A stretch of DNA of 44,215 nt from Bacteroidota bacterium (GTDB lineage Bacteria > Bacteroidota > Bacteroidia > Chitinophagales > Chitinophagaceae): assembly GCA_018266775.1 (NCBI GenBank), contig JAFDZS010000018.1, forward strand, positions 14,403 through 58,617. The letters run 5' to 3'. This document shows, in pieces, positions 8,646-16,300 of this stretch. The position numbers were made by a program, and so were the translations under genes. The notes beneath the pieces were generated by a model that ran no database searches, was not told the origin of the DNA, and saw nothing but the letters and a program-made list of their open reading frames with translations. Positions within the stretch are counted from its first letter, which is position 1. Each line of letters starts with the position of its first letter.

Positions 8646-8764
8646 ATGGACAATGGGCAATGGTGAATAGTATACTCCCTGGTTTTTGTTCCTGCACCAA
8701 TTACAGAATACGCTTCAATTCAGAAGTACTTTATTTACTTATATACTTTTATACATAAATTAAA
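8642..8764. repeat. Composite intergenic repeat, copy B
   Basis: This hemB-hemL spacer starts at the hemB stop with GTGAATGGACAATGGGCAAT, passes through CACCAATTACAGAATACGC and ends with CTTCAATTCA, AGTACTTTATTTAC and TATATACTTTTATAC, in the same order as 698-850. Directly after it, TATTAGTCTA (8765-8774) matches a half-site of the inverted repeat upstream of the TonB receptor gene. Confidence 0.6.
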
Positions 8765-8804
8765 TATTAGTCTAACTAATCCTAAAACACTTTCCCCATC
8801 CACC

Positions 8805-10091
8805 ATGAACACCCGCAGTCAACAACTATTCGAAAGAGCACAACGTTCCATTCCCGGTGGAGTAAATTCTCCCGTAAGAGCATTTAAAAGTGTAGGCGGC
8901 ACACCCGTATTTATGAAAAGTGCAAAAGGCGCTTATTTATATGATGAAGATGGAAATAAATATATTGACTATATCGCCTCCTGGGGGCCAATGATACTGG
9001 GCCATGCTTATGAACCAGTGGTGAAAGCCATACAGGAAAAAGTGCAATACTCCACTTCATTTGGTGCGCCAACAGCATTGGAAATTGACATGGCAGAACT
9101 CATCATCAGCATGGTACCCAATGTGGATTTGATCAGGATGGTGAGCAGTGGTACCGAAGCCTGTATGAGCGCTGTACGTCTTGCCAGGGGATATACCCAA
9201 CGCAATAAGATCATTAAATTTGAAGGCAATTATCACGGGCATGCGGATCCATTCTTAGTAAAAGCCGGTAGTGGTGTGGCCACATTCAACATACAAACAG
9301 TACCCGGTGTAACCGGTGGTGTTAGTAATGATACGTTAACAGCTCCTTACAATGATATTCAAGCAGTAAAAAAACTGGTTGCTGAAAATAAAAATGAAAT
9401 TGCTGCCATCATCGTTGAGCCGGTGGCCGGCAACATGGGCTGTATACTTCCTGCTCCTGGATTCTTAGAATCATTAAGAGCAATTTGTACAGAAGAAAAA
9501 ATCGTATTCATATTTGATGAAGTGATGACTGGCTTCCGCCTCGCTGCCGGTGGTGCACAGGAAAAATTAAATATCCAGGCAGATTTAGTTACTTATGGAA
9601 AAGTAATTGGCGCCGGAATGCCTGTTGGCGCATTTGGTGGTAAAGCTGAAATTATGCAGCACATTGCACCGCTGGGCAATGTGTACCAGGCCGGAACATT
9701 AAGTGGCAACCCTATTGCCATGATTGCCGGTTTTACTTTACTTACTGAATTAAAAAATAATCCTGCTATTTATAAAGAACTGGAAGAAAAAACCGTCTAT
9801 CTTAAAAATGAATTGCAAAATGCACTCACTTCATGGGGGCAACCTTTTATCATCAACCAATTCGGTTCCATGATCAGTGTGCATTTCAGCGATCACCCGG
9901 TAACTGATTTTGCCAGTGCAGCATCTGCCAATAACGAAATGTTTAAAAAATATTTTCATGCCATGCTCAGCAAAGGCATTTATCTTCCCCCATCGGCATT
10001 CGAAAGCTGGTTCCTCAACAATGCATTAACCTATGCAGACCTTGATGAAACCATTGAAAAAACCGCAAAAAGCCTCCGGGAAATAGCCTGA
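8805..10091 (+). CDS. hemL: Glutamate-1-semialdehyde 2,1-aminomutase
   Basis: HemL is the PLP enzyme that turns glutamate-1-semialdehyde into 5-aminolevulinate. The 428-residue product starts with the typical RAQRSIPGGVNSPVRAFKSV, has the VSSGTEACMSAVRLARG cofactor segment, the FDEVMTGFR motif and the PLP lysine, Lys266, in TYGKVIGAGMPVGAFGG. It ends the heme cluster, which apart from glutamyl-tRNA synthetase encodes every step from glutamyl-tRNA to heme. The start is the ATG at 8805. Confidence 0.97.
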   Translation: MNTRSQQLFERAQRSIPGGVNSPVRAFKSVGGTPVFMKSAKGAYLYDEDGNKYIDYIASWGPMILGHAYEPVVKAIQEKVQYSTSFGAPTALEIDMAELIISMVPNVDLIRMVSSGTEACMSAVRLARGYTQRNKIIKFEGNYHGHADPFLVKAGSGVATFNIQTVPGVTGGVSNDTLTAPYNDIQAVKKLVAENKNEIAAIIVEPVAGNMGCILPAPGFLESLRAICTEEKIVFIFDEVMTGFRLAAGGAQEKLNIQADLVTYGKVIGAGMPVGAFGGKAEIMQHIAPLGNVYQAGTLSGNPIAMIAGFTLLTELKNNPAIYKELEEKTVYLKNELQNALTSWGQPFIINQFGSMISVHFSDHPVTDFASAASANNEMFKKYFHAMLSKGIYLPPSAFESWFLNNALTYADLDETIEKTAKSLREIA

Positions 10092-10167
10092 TGCCAACTG
10101 ATTTTGTTAAAATAAGCGTCTAATAAAGAAACAGGCAATTAGTCCATTAATTTGGTAGAGAATTGCT

Positions 10168-10175
10168 TATTTTTG
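10168..10175 (+). promoter_or_regulatory. -7 box upstream of the siroheme gene
   Basis: TATTTTTG matches TAnnTTTG and lies 26 bases before the ATG at 10202, which would leave a leader of about 20 bases. No TTG is seen at the right distance for a -33 box. It suggests that the siroheme/permease pair has its own promoter and is not only read from hemL. Confidence 0.4.
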
Positions 10176-10201
10176 CCAGCCGCATGAAGCGGTACATCAT
10201 T

Positions 10202-10798
10202 ATGGCATATTCCCATCCTGGTAACAAACTCTTCCCCGTTTTTTTAAAACTGGAGCAAATGAGTGTGCTCGTTGTTGGTGCAGGAAATGTGGGTTTGGAA
10301 AAACTCAATGCTATTCTCAACAACGCACCAGAAACAACTATTACTGTAATTGGGAAAGAAATCAGTATTGGCATTAAAGAATTGGCAGCACAGTGCCACA
10401 ACATTATACTAAAAGAAAAACTTTATTCCATCACAGATCTTGATGGTCATGATATTGTGATATCAGCATTGAATGATGCCACCATTACCAAACAAGTTGT
10501 ACTGGATGCCCGTTCCAAAAAAATATGGGTGAATGCGGCAGACAAACCTGAACTCTGCGATTTCTATTTAAGTTCAGTGGTACAAAAAGGCCATCTTAAA
10601 ATTGCCATCAGCACCAATGGCCAATCACCCACAATAGCTAAGCGTATTAAAGAAATGCTTAACGAAGTATTGCCCGATGAACTGGATGAATTGCTGGAAC
10701 AGATGAACAGCATCCGCAACAATATAAAAGGTGATTTTTCTGAAAAGGTGAAACAATTGAACGAACTCACGAAAACATTATCCACAAAAAAATCCTGA
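10202..10798 (+). CDS. Precorrin-2 dehydrogenase / sirohydrochlorin ferrochelatase (CysG N-terminal or Met8 type)
   Basis: The 198-residue product matches the bifunctional NAD-dependent dehydrogenase/ferrochelatase that completes siroheme for sulfite or nitrite reductase. It opens with NKLFPVFLKLEQMSVLVVGAGNVGLEKL, whose Rossmann motif is VLVVGAGNVG, followed by the VNAADKPELCDFYLSSVV segment and ISTNGQSPTIAKRIKEML. No methyltransferase domain is attached, so CobA/SUMT must be encoded elsewhere. I chose the ATG at 10202 because the conserved region begins right after it. The TGA overlaps the next gene's ATG, indicating translational coupling. Confidence 0.88.
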   Translation: MAYSHPGNKLFPVFLKLEQMSVLVVGAGNVGLEKLNAILNNAPETTITVIGKEISIGIKELAAQCHNIILKEKLYSITDLDGHDIVISALNDATITKQVVLDARSKKIWVNAADKPELCDFYLSSVVQKGHLKIAISTNGQSPTIAKRIKEMLNEVLPDELDELLEQMNSIRNNIKGDFSEKVKQLNELTKTLSTKKS

Positions 10799-11760
10799 TG
10801 GCTGAAGATACACCAGAACAAATCATTGAGGAGATCACGCAATCCAAAGAAATTGTTTCCACTTCACACGAACTGCATTCTTCACGAAGAAAAGTAGTAA
10901 ACAAATATATTACCGCAATTGCTGTAATATTGCTTGCTGCATTATTTACTTATTACTTTTTAAGCCAGGAACAATTACTGGCCTTACAGGATGTACTCAA
11001 TAAAGAACACCACAAATTTTACTGGATGTTGCTCGTTGGTTTTGGTGCAGAACTGGTGGCGGGTTCTATGGGCATGGGCTACGGAGTAATCTGTACTTCC
11101 CTCCTGTTGATATTTAATGTACCTCCAAATATTGTTAGTGCCAGTATACATTCTGCTGAAGCCTTTACCAGCGCAGCAGGAACAGTAAGCCATTGGCAAT
11201 TGGGCAACATCAATAAAAAATTAGTGTGGGCATTGGCCATACCGGCTATCATCGGCGCTGTTTTAGGCGCTATCTCATTAACACACGCAACAGCGCTTTA
11301 TGCTAAAATATTAAAACCAGTAATTGCAGCATACACCATTTACCTCGGCTTGCGGATCATGCAAAATGCCTTCAAAAAAAAGAAACCTAAAAAGCAAAAA
11401 CAACAAATCAATATTACTGTACTGGGTTTTATTGGTGGCTTCATCGATTCATTTGGAGGTGGCGGATGGGGGCCACTGGTAACAGGAACATTCATTAAAA
11501 ACGGCCGCACACCAAGGTATGTGATCGGCAGTTCCACTTTTGCCAAATGCTTATTGACCATTGCCAGCGCAGCCACGTTCTTTGTACACATTAAAGAACA
11601 ACAATGGAATGTTATTGCAGGTTTGTTGATTGGCGGCATCATCACAGCGCCATTTTCTGCGATGCTCACTTCTAAGCTGCCCACCAAAAAAATGTTTGTT
11701 GCTGTAGGCGTGGTGGTGATCATTTGCGGTTTGGTCACTATTGTAAGAGCATTTTTGTAA
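10798..11760 (+). CDS. TauE/SafE-family permease (probable sulfite/sulfonate-type exporter)
   Basis: The 320-residue membrane protein has about eight hydrophobic segments in the two-repeat layout of TauE/SafE (DUF81). The glycine-rich repeats GSMGMGYGVICTS (first half) and GFIDSFGGGGWGPLVT (second half) are family hallmarks. The first 35 or so residues are polar and acidic, an N-terminal cytoplasmic tail. It overlaps the siroheme gene by one base in an ATGA junction. With siroheme serving sulfite reductase, moving sulfite or another oxidised sulfur compound is the likeliest role, but family substrates vary. Confidence 0.85.
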   Translation: MAEDTPEQIIEEITQSKEIVSTSHELHSSRRKVVNKYITAIAVILLAALFTYYFLSQEQLLALQDVLNKEHHKFYWMLLVGFGAELVAGSMGMGYGVICTSLLLIFNVPPNIVSASIHSAEAFTSAAGTVSHWQLGNINKKLVWALAIPAIIGAVLGAISLTHATALYAKILKPVIAAYTIYLGLRIMQNAFKKKKPKKQKQQINITVLGFIGGFIDSFGGGGWGPLVTGTFIKNGRTPRYVIGSSTFAKCLLTIASAATFFVHIKEQQWNVIAGLLIGGIITAPFSAMLTSKLPTKKMFVAVGVVVIICGLVTIVRAFL

Positions 11761-11765
11761 TGCAA

Positions 11766-11782
11766 TAAGTACTGCGTACTTA
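11766..11782 (+). terminator. Hairpin after the permease gene
   Basis: TAAGTAC-TGC-GTACTTA is a perfect 7-bp hairpin with a 3-base loop, starting 5 bases after the permease stop and followed by TTTACTATT. It could end transcription of the siroheme/permease pair. Its GTACTTATTTACTAT sequence also resembles the end of the composite intergenic repeats at 698 and 8642, so it may be a remnant of that element. Confidence 0.4.
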
Positions 11783-12008
11783 TTTACTATTATGAAACAA
11801 GCAGCAGTAACACAGCCCGGCATCGTTGCGTCGCACACTTCAACTGCTTTACTGCCATCAACCAGCAGACCAGTAAAACTTATCCTTTCCACAAGTCCTG
11901 TATAATCTCATTAAACAAAAGTTAACAGGCAGTAACTTCTTTTATTACAACAAAAAAAGTCTTACCTTCCTGACACTTGCTTCATCATCCTGTTTAACAT
12001 TCACTTTT

Positions 12009-12734
12009 ATGGACAGAAAAAAATTTCTCAAAGCAGGTGCACTTGCCGGTGCAGCCACTTTAATAAGCACGCCCAATGCCTTTGCACAAAATTTAGTGGA
12101 CAATGATATTGACAAACTGGTAGATGCCAATGGCAATTACATATTACAGCCATTACCTTACACGGAAAATTTTTTAGAGCCTTATATGGACGCTGAAACC
12201 ATGCACCTGCATTATACTTTTCATCATGGTGGTGCTGTAAAAGGTGCCAACACTGATTTGCAGATGATCAAAAAAGCCATGGATGACAATAACTTTCAAA
12301 CAGCAGATTACTGGACAAAAAAACTTTCCTATCATTTCTCTTCACATGTGCTGCATTCTGTCTTCTGGACCAATCTCACCAATAAAAAAAATGATCCGCA
12401 GGGTGAATTACTCAGACGCATTGAAAAAAACTTTGGCAGTTATGATAAATTAAAAGCGCTGATAGCTGCCACATCAAAAAATGTAGATGGCAATGGTTGG
12501 GGTATACTTGCCTATCAACCTTTCAGCGACAGCCTCGTTGTACTGCAATGCGAAAACCATGAAAAGCTGACCCAGTGGGGCTGCATCCCTTTGCTGGTGA
12601 TTGATGTATGGGAACACGCTTATTATTTAAAATACCGTAACAAACGTACCGATTTTGTGGATGCTGTCTTCAACGTCATCAACTGGGATAATGCTGCCCA
12701 GCGACTGAATAACGCCATCAAACTCGTTAAATAA
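12009..12734 (+). CDS. Exported Fe/Mn-type superoxide dismutase
   Basis: Superoxide dismutase converts superoxide to hydrogen peroxide and oxygen. The metal ligands are recognisable: His68 in MHLHYTFHHGG, His in VLHSVFW, and Asp and His in VIDVWEHAYY, with GWGILAYQP before the third. The first 26 residues (MDRKKFLKAGALAGAATLIS to NAFAQ) form a Tat-like or Sec signal peptide, with Arg-Lys-Lys in place of twin Arg, so the enzyme is probably periplasmic. The HHGGAVKGAN segment differs from the more common HHxxYVxxLN. Iron and manganese forms cannot be separated from sequence alone. Confidence 0.9.
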   Translation: MDRKKFLKAGALAGAATLISTPNAFAQNLVDNDIDKLVDANGNYILQPLPYTENFLEPYMDAETMHLHYTFHHGGAVKGANTDLQMIKKAMDDNNFQTADYWTKKLSYHFSSHVLHSVFWTNLTNKKNDPQGELLRRIEKNFGSYDKLKALIAATSKNVDGNGWGILAYQPFSDSLVVLQCENHEKLTQWGCIPLLVIDVWEHAYYLKYRNKRTDFVDAVFNVINWDNAAQRLNNAIKLVK

Positions 12735-12778
12735 CTTTGCTAAAAGCCGGTTTTCCCTCTCAAAAATATTTTAAAAAA

Positions 12779-12825
12779 TATTAGTCTATAGTTTTGGTAG
12801 ACTAATATAAATGCCTTTATCTTTG
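12779..12825 (+). promoter_or_regulatory. Promoter and operator upstream of the Cys-Cys-Cys ORF and TonB receptor
   Basis: TTG (12794-12796) and TATCTTTG (12818-12825) are 21 bases apart and match the -33 and -7 boxes of Bacteroidota promoters. A perfect 10-bp inverted repeat, TATTAGTCTA (12779-12788) and TAGACTAATA (12798-12807) with a 9-base spacer, straddles the -33 box, as expected of a repressor or activator site. Transcription would begin about 20 bases before the ATG of the short ORF at 12851. Confidence 0.7.
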
Positions 12826-12850
12826 CATTCTGAACTTAAAGTCAATTGAT

Positions 12851-12910
12851 ATGATGATAATGCGCTTTACTTCAATTCCCATGATGCAGCGATGTTGCTG
12901 CACTAAATAA
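12851..12910 (+). CDS. Putative polycysteine leader peptide (19 codons)
   Basis: The ORF reads MMIMRFTSIPMMQRCCCTK and ends with TAA at 12908. It lies 20 bases or so after the predicted transcription start and 75 bases before the TonB receptor gene. Three Cys codons in a row (TGT TGC TGC, 12893-12901) fall in the loop and 3' arm of a hairpin, TGCAGC-GATGTT-GCTGCA (12885-12902). A run of six Ts follows at about 12922-12927. Short ORFs with consecutive Cys codons upstream of sulfur genes act as cysteine-responsive attenuators in mycobacteria; applying that here is inference. The ORF is too short to be certain it is translated. Confidence 0.6.
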   Translation: MMIMRFTSIPMMQRCCCTK

Positions 12911-12933
12911 TTCCCACTAAATTTTTTATCCAA

Positions 12934-12958
12934 TTAGTCTACTATTTTTATAGACTTT
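12934..12958. promoter_or_regulatory. Second TAGTCTA-N9-TAGACT inverted repeat
   Basis: TTAGTCTA (12934-12941) and TAGACTTT (12951-12958), again with a 9-base spacer, form a second, slightly less perfect copy of the repeat at 12779-12807. It lies between the short ORF and the receptor gene. It could be a second protein site on DNA, or a hairpin in the leader RNA acting with the Cys-codon hairpin. Confidence 0.5.
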
Positions 12959-12985
12959 AGATCTCAAGTATATCAAAACAACAGT

Positions 12986-15913
12986 ATGAAAAAAGTATTT
13001 GCATTACTCCTTACCCTGTCTCCTCTTTTAACCGTTGCACAATTAAATGGCACATTGATATTGAGTGGCCGTGTGGTAGGAGAAAATCATGAAGGCGTTT
13101 CCGGTGCCAGCATTTCCATAAAAGGTACGCCTATTGGAACATCATCCGACTCAGCAGGAAACTTTTCTTTAGTGATTAATCAAAAACCGCCGTTTATCAT
13201 TGTCATTTCCTCTGTAGGGTTTACGGCACAGGAACTGGAAGTAAAAAATTATAACACCAAACTTGCCATACAGTTAACCAGCCAAACTTTATTAGCCAAT
13301 GAAGTGGTGGTAACCGCCAGCCGTACTTCTGAAAAAATATTAAAAAGCCCGGTAAGTGTTGAAAAGCTCGACCTGAAAGCGTTGAAAGAAACACCTGCTG
13401 CATCTTTTTATGATGCATTGGCCAATGTAAAAGGGGTACAGTTAACTACATCTTCCATCACATTTAAAGTACCGAATACAAGAGGCTTTAATATTCCCAA
13501 CAATTTTCGCTTTATGCAACTGGTAGATGGCATTGATATGCAGGCATCCACACTCGGTGTGCCATTAGGCAATGCCATCGGTCCTACAGAACTGGATATT
13601 CAAAGCATTGAAATCACTCCCGGTGCAGCTTCTGCTTTATACGGCATGAACGCTATTAATGGTATGGCCAATCTCATAACCAAAAATCCTTTCACGTCAC
13701 AGGGTTTAAGCGTGTTTCAGCGCACAGGAGTGAATCATGTGGATGGTAGAGATCATGCGCCATCTGGCTTAACTGAAACAGCCATTCGCTATGCAAAAGC
13801 ATACAAAAATAAATTTGCTTTTAAAATCAACGCCAGTTATTTACAGGGAACAGACTGGATATCCAACACACAAACTGATCAAAATCCCAATTCAAAAAAC
13901 ACAGCAAATTCAGCTTACCCTTCGCTAAACGGTGCAAGCAATGCAGCATTCGATGGATGGAATAAATATGGCGATGATGCTTTAGCAGGAAGTAACACTG
14001 TTTCCATTACAGGTTTAACAATTGATGGTGTTACTGACCGTACACTAACAGTATCCCGTACAGGATATTGGGAAAAAGATTTAGTAGATCCGAAAGTCAG
14101 CAACTTAAAATTTGATGCTGCGCTCGTTTATAAATTCAACAGCAACACACAATTGACATATACATACCGTATTGGCCAGATGGATGGCGTGTTTCAACGC
14201 GGTAATAAAATTAAATTGGATAATGTAGTGGTGCAAAACCACCAGGTGGAACTGAAAGGAAAACACTTCACCTTCAAAGCATACACCAGCCATGAAAACA
14301 CCGGTAATTCTTACAACGTAAAACCATTGGCAGATAACCTGGATTTATATACCGGTGGCAGTGCTTCAGTATGGTCTGCTAAATATAAAAACGCATTGCT
14401 TGGCTATGCCACAGATCATGGCGGTAGTTTAACATCAGCGAATCTTGCTGCGGCCACAGCTTATGCAAGGCAGCAGGCAGACTTAGGCCGTGTGGAACCT
14501 GGTACAGCACGATTCAATATTGTAAAAGATTCCATCATCAGGATCAACAACTGGGATATTAAATCCAGCACTATACCCAATGCGCCGGTAACAGGTGGTG
14601 CTGCACTCATTCAAAAAAGTGATCTCTACCATGCAGAAGGGCAATACGACCTTACTGACAAAGTAAAAATTTTCAACGTATTGATTGGTGCCGATGCAAG
14701 AGTCTACGCATTAATTCCTGATGGTAACAACTTTGTTGATTTCAGCAGGCCGGTTGCAGAAAGAAACACTCCTCTTCCAGATGGTTCATTCGGAAAAAAT
14801 ACATACTACAAAAAATTCGGGGGCTTTGCACAGTTAACTAAAACTGTATTAGATGATAAATTGAAACTGTGGGGATCGTTGCGTGTGGACGATAATCCTG
14901 CATTTAAAACTAAACTTACGCCACGTTTAGCAGCAGTATACACATTGAATGAAAAACATCATTTCCGTTTCACCTTTCAACAGGGTTATCGTTTCCCTTC
15001 TTTATTTGAAGCATTATCATTCGTCAATAATGGAAGGGTAAGGCGTGTGGGCATACTGCCCATCATCAATGAAGGCTTAGGCTTCAGGGAAAACAGCTAT
15101 ACACAAACATCAGTTGCCGCATTTAATGCGGCAGTAAAAGCAGCAGGCAACAGCGATGGAGCCGCTTTAGCCAACAGGAATTTATTGCAGGCAGCAAACT
15201 TACCTGAAGGCAGACCCGAAGGAATAAAATCTTTTGAAGCAGGATACAAAGCGGTATTGTTCAGCAACAAGGTATTTATAGATGCAGATGCGTATGTAAA
15301 TATTTACAATGGCTTCCTCGGCCAGGTGCAGGTGTATGTTCCCATTGGAGAAACTACAGGTTCTGATGCAGCAGTCATTGCCATGTTAGACAGGAACCGT
15401 GATGCCACAACAGCAAGCGGCGGAAACGCTGCCAGCAAAGGGCAAGACCGTTACCGTGTGTATACCAATGCCACCAATACCTACACTACTTATGGTTCAT
15501 CATTGGGGGTAACGTATAATTTTTATAAAACGTTTACTGTTTCAGGCAATGTAAACTACAATGCAATAAAAAGCAACAGCACCACTGATCTTTTTGTAAC
15601 CGGTTTTAATACACCGAAGTTTACATCCAACATTTCTTTTGGCAACAGGGCAGTTACAAAATATGTTGGTTTTAATATTGTGTGGAAATGGCAGGACAGT
15701 TTCCTTTGGGAAAGTCCGTTGGTAACTGGTGCTGTACCCGTGATCAATACTGTTGATGCGCAGGTAACGTATCGTTTACCTAAAGTAAAATCAACCATCA
15801 AACTGGGTGGCAGTAATATTTTCAACAACAGGCATTACCAGTATGCGGGTGGCCCAACTATTGGCGCATTGTATTATGCAGCCATCACTGTTGATGGTTT
15901 ACTGAATCACTAA
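12986..15913 (+). CDS. TonB-dependent outer-membrane receptor
   Basis: The 975-residue product has a signal peptide (MKKVFALLLTLSPLLTVAQ), a carboxypeptidase-regulatory-like domain (about residues 25-110, LSGRVVGENHEGVSGASISI), a plug domain (about 110-235, with EVVVTASRTSEKIL and PGAASALYGMNAINGMANL) and a long C-terminal beta-barrel. No SusD-like partner is adjacent, so it is not a classical SusCD pair. The substrate is unknown. The Cys-Cys-Cys ORF and operator repeats upstream, together with nearby siroheme and TauE/SafE genes, suggest uptake of a sulfur compound; this is inference. The start is the ATG at 12986. Confidence 0.92.
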   Translation: MKKVFALLLTLSPLLTVAQLNGTLILSGRVVGENHEGVSGASISIKGTPIGTSSDSAGNFSLVINQKPPFIIVISSVGFTAQELEVKNYNTKLAIQLTSQTLLANEVVVTASRTSEKILKSPVSVEKLDLKALKETPAASFYDALANVKGVQLTTSSITFKVPNTRGFNIPNNFRFMQLVDGIDMQASTLGVPLGNAIGPTELDIQSIEITPGAASALYGMNAINGMANLITKNPFTSQGLSVFQRTGVNHVDGRDHAPSGLTETAIRYAKAYKNKFAFKINASYLQGTDWISNTQTDQNPNSKNTANSAYPSLNGASNAAFDGWNKYGDDALAGSNTVSITGLTIDGVTDRTLTVSRTGYWEKDLVDPKVSNLKFDAALVYKFNSNTQLTYTYRIGQMDGVFQRGNKIKLDNVVVQNHQVELKGKHFTFKAYTSHENTGNSYNVKPLADNLDLYTGGSASVWSAKYKNALLGYATDHGGSLTSANLAAATAYARQQADLGRVEPGTARFNIVKDSIIRINNWDIKSSTIPNAPVTGGAALIQKSDLYHAEGQYDLTDKVKIFNVLIGADARVYALIPDGNNFVDFSRPVAERNTPLPDGSFGKNTYYKKFGGFAQLTKTVLDDKLKLWGSLRVDDNPAFKTKLTPRLAAVYTLNEKHHFRFTFQQGYRFPSLFEALSFVNNGRVRRVGILPIINEGLGFRENSYTQTSVAAFNAAVKAAGNSDGAALANRNLLQAANLPEGRPEGIKSFEAGYKAVLFSNKVFIDADAYVNIYNGFLGQVQVYVPIGETTGSDAAVIAMLDRNRDATTASGGNAASKGQDRYRVYTNATNTYTTYGSSLGVTYNFYKTFTVSGNVNYNAIKSNSTTDLFVTGFNTPKFTSNISFGNRAVTKYVGFNIVWKWQDSFLWESPLVTGAVPVINTVDAQVTYRLPKVKSTIKLGGSNIFNNRHYQYAGGPTIGALYYAAITVDGLLNH

Positions 15914-15951
15914 ACTAAAACGATTTACAGGTCATAGCAAACAATCGTTAC

Positions 15952-15975
15952 GGCAATCCCTTTCCAGGGAATGCC
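15952..15975 (+). terminator. Interrupted hairpin after the TonB receptor gene
   Basis: GGCA-AT-CCCT and AGGG-AA-TGCC pair around a TTCC loop, with a 2x2 internal mismatch, 38 bases after the receptor stop. No strong U-run follows, so it may be a weak terminator or part of the structured region that continues to 16300. Confidence 0.35.
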
Positions 15976-15982
15976 CTTTCAT

Positions 15983-16049
15983 TGCTCTGTTCCGTGGGGA
16001 TAAGTGATTTCATACATCACTGAGCATGGTTCGACTCCATGCAGGGCGA
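15983..16049 (+). ncRNA. tRNA-like fold with CAT in the anticodon position and no proper D-arm
   Basis: A 7-bp acceptor-like stem (TGCTCTG 15983-15989 with CAGGGCG 16042-16048, two G-T pairs) encloses an anticodon-like arm (GTGAT-TTCATAC-ATCAC, 16004-16020), a 4-base variable loop and a T-arm (CATGG-TTCGACT-CCATG, 16025-16041) with a canonical T-loop. Only 14 bases lie where the D-arm should be, allowing at most a 3-bp TCC/GGA stem. ACA follows instead of CCA. It may be a decayed tRNA, an attachment-site remnant or a tRNA-like regulatory RNA. Confidence 0.45.
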
Positions 16050-16055
16050 CAAAAA

Positions 16056-16180
16056 AGTTGAGTTCAAAAAAAATCAACTGCCTGTTTGAGGATGTTTGTA
16101 CTGTGGGGCGAAACCGGGTAAGTACTAATACAACCGTCTTCGCTAAACTCAGACTGACAGTAAAATCATTTGAAGAGTGA
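16056..16180 (+). ncRNA. Tandem structured element, copy 1
   Basis: A 5' hairpin (AGTTGA 16056-16061 with TCAACT 16074-16079) is followed by a closing pair GTTTG/TAAAC around a conserved 40-base core (16101-16140) holding GTGGGGCGAAACCGGGTAA and CAACCGTCTT, then CTCAGACTGACAG. The same order is found 122 bases on. No known riboswitch family was recognised. No ORF fits this stretch. Confidence 0.5.
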
Positions 16181-16192
16181 GAACCTGCAAAT

Positions 16193-16300
16193 TAAAAAAT
16201 TGTCAGGTTGAGCATGCTTACCCTGTGGGGCGAAACCGGGTAACTAATAATACAACCGTCTTTGTTCAACTCAGATTGGCAGAAAAATTATTTGATGTGT
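16193..16300 (+). ncRNA. Tandem structured element, copy 2
   Basis: Copy 2 has its own 5' hairpin (CCTG...CAGG with inner AATT pairs, 16193-16207), a closing pair GTTGA/TCAAC, the core at 16223-16262 and CTCAGATTGGCAG. The closing stem differs from copy 1 on both strands yet still pairs, which favours a folded RNA. The 16300-16521 stretch after it holds a weak -7-like TATCTTGC (16494-16501) just before the DUF2490 gene, so the elements could be independent small RNAs or lie in a longer leader. Confidence 0.5.

Noticed and set aside
11792..11905. A 37-codon ORF between the permease and superoxide dismutase genes, starting MKQAAVTQPG
   Set aside because: The start recalls truncated oxidoreductases, but no motif follows and no good promoter is seen; it lies just behind a probable terminator.
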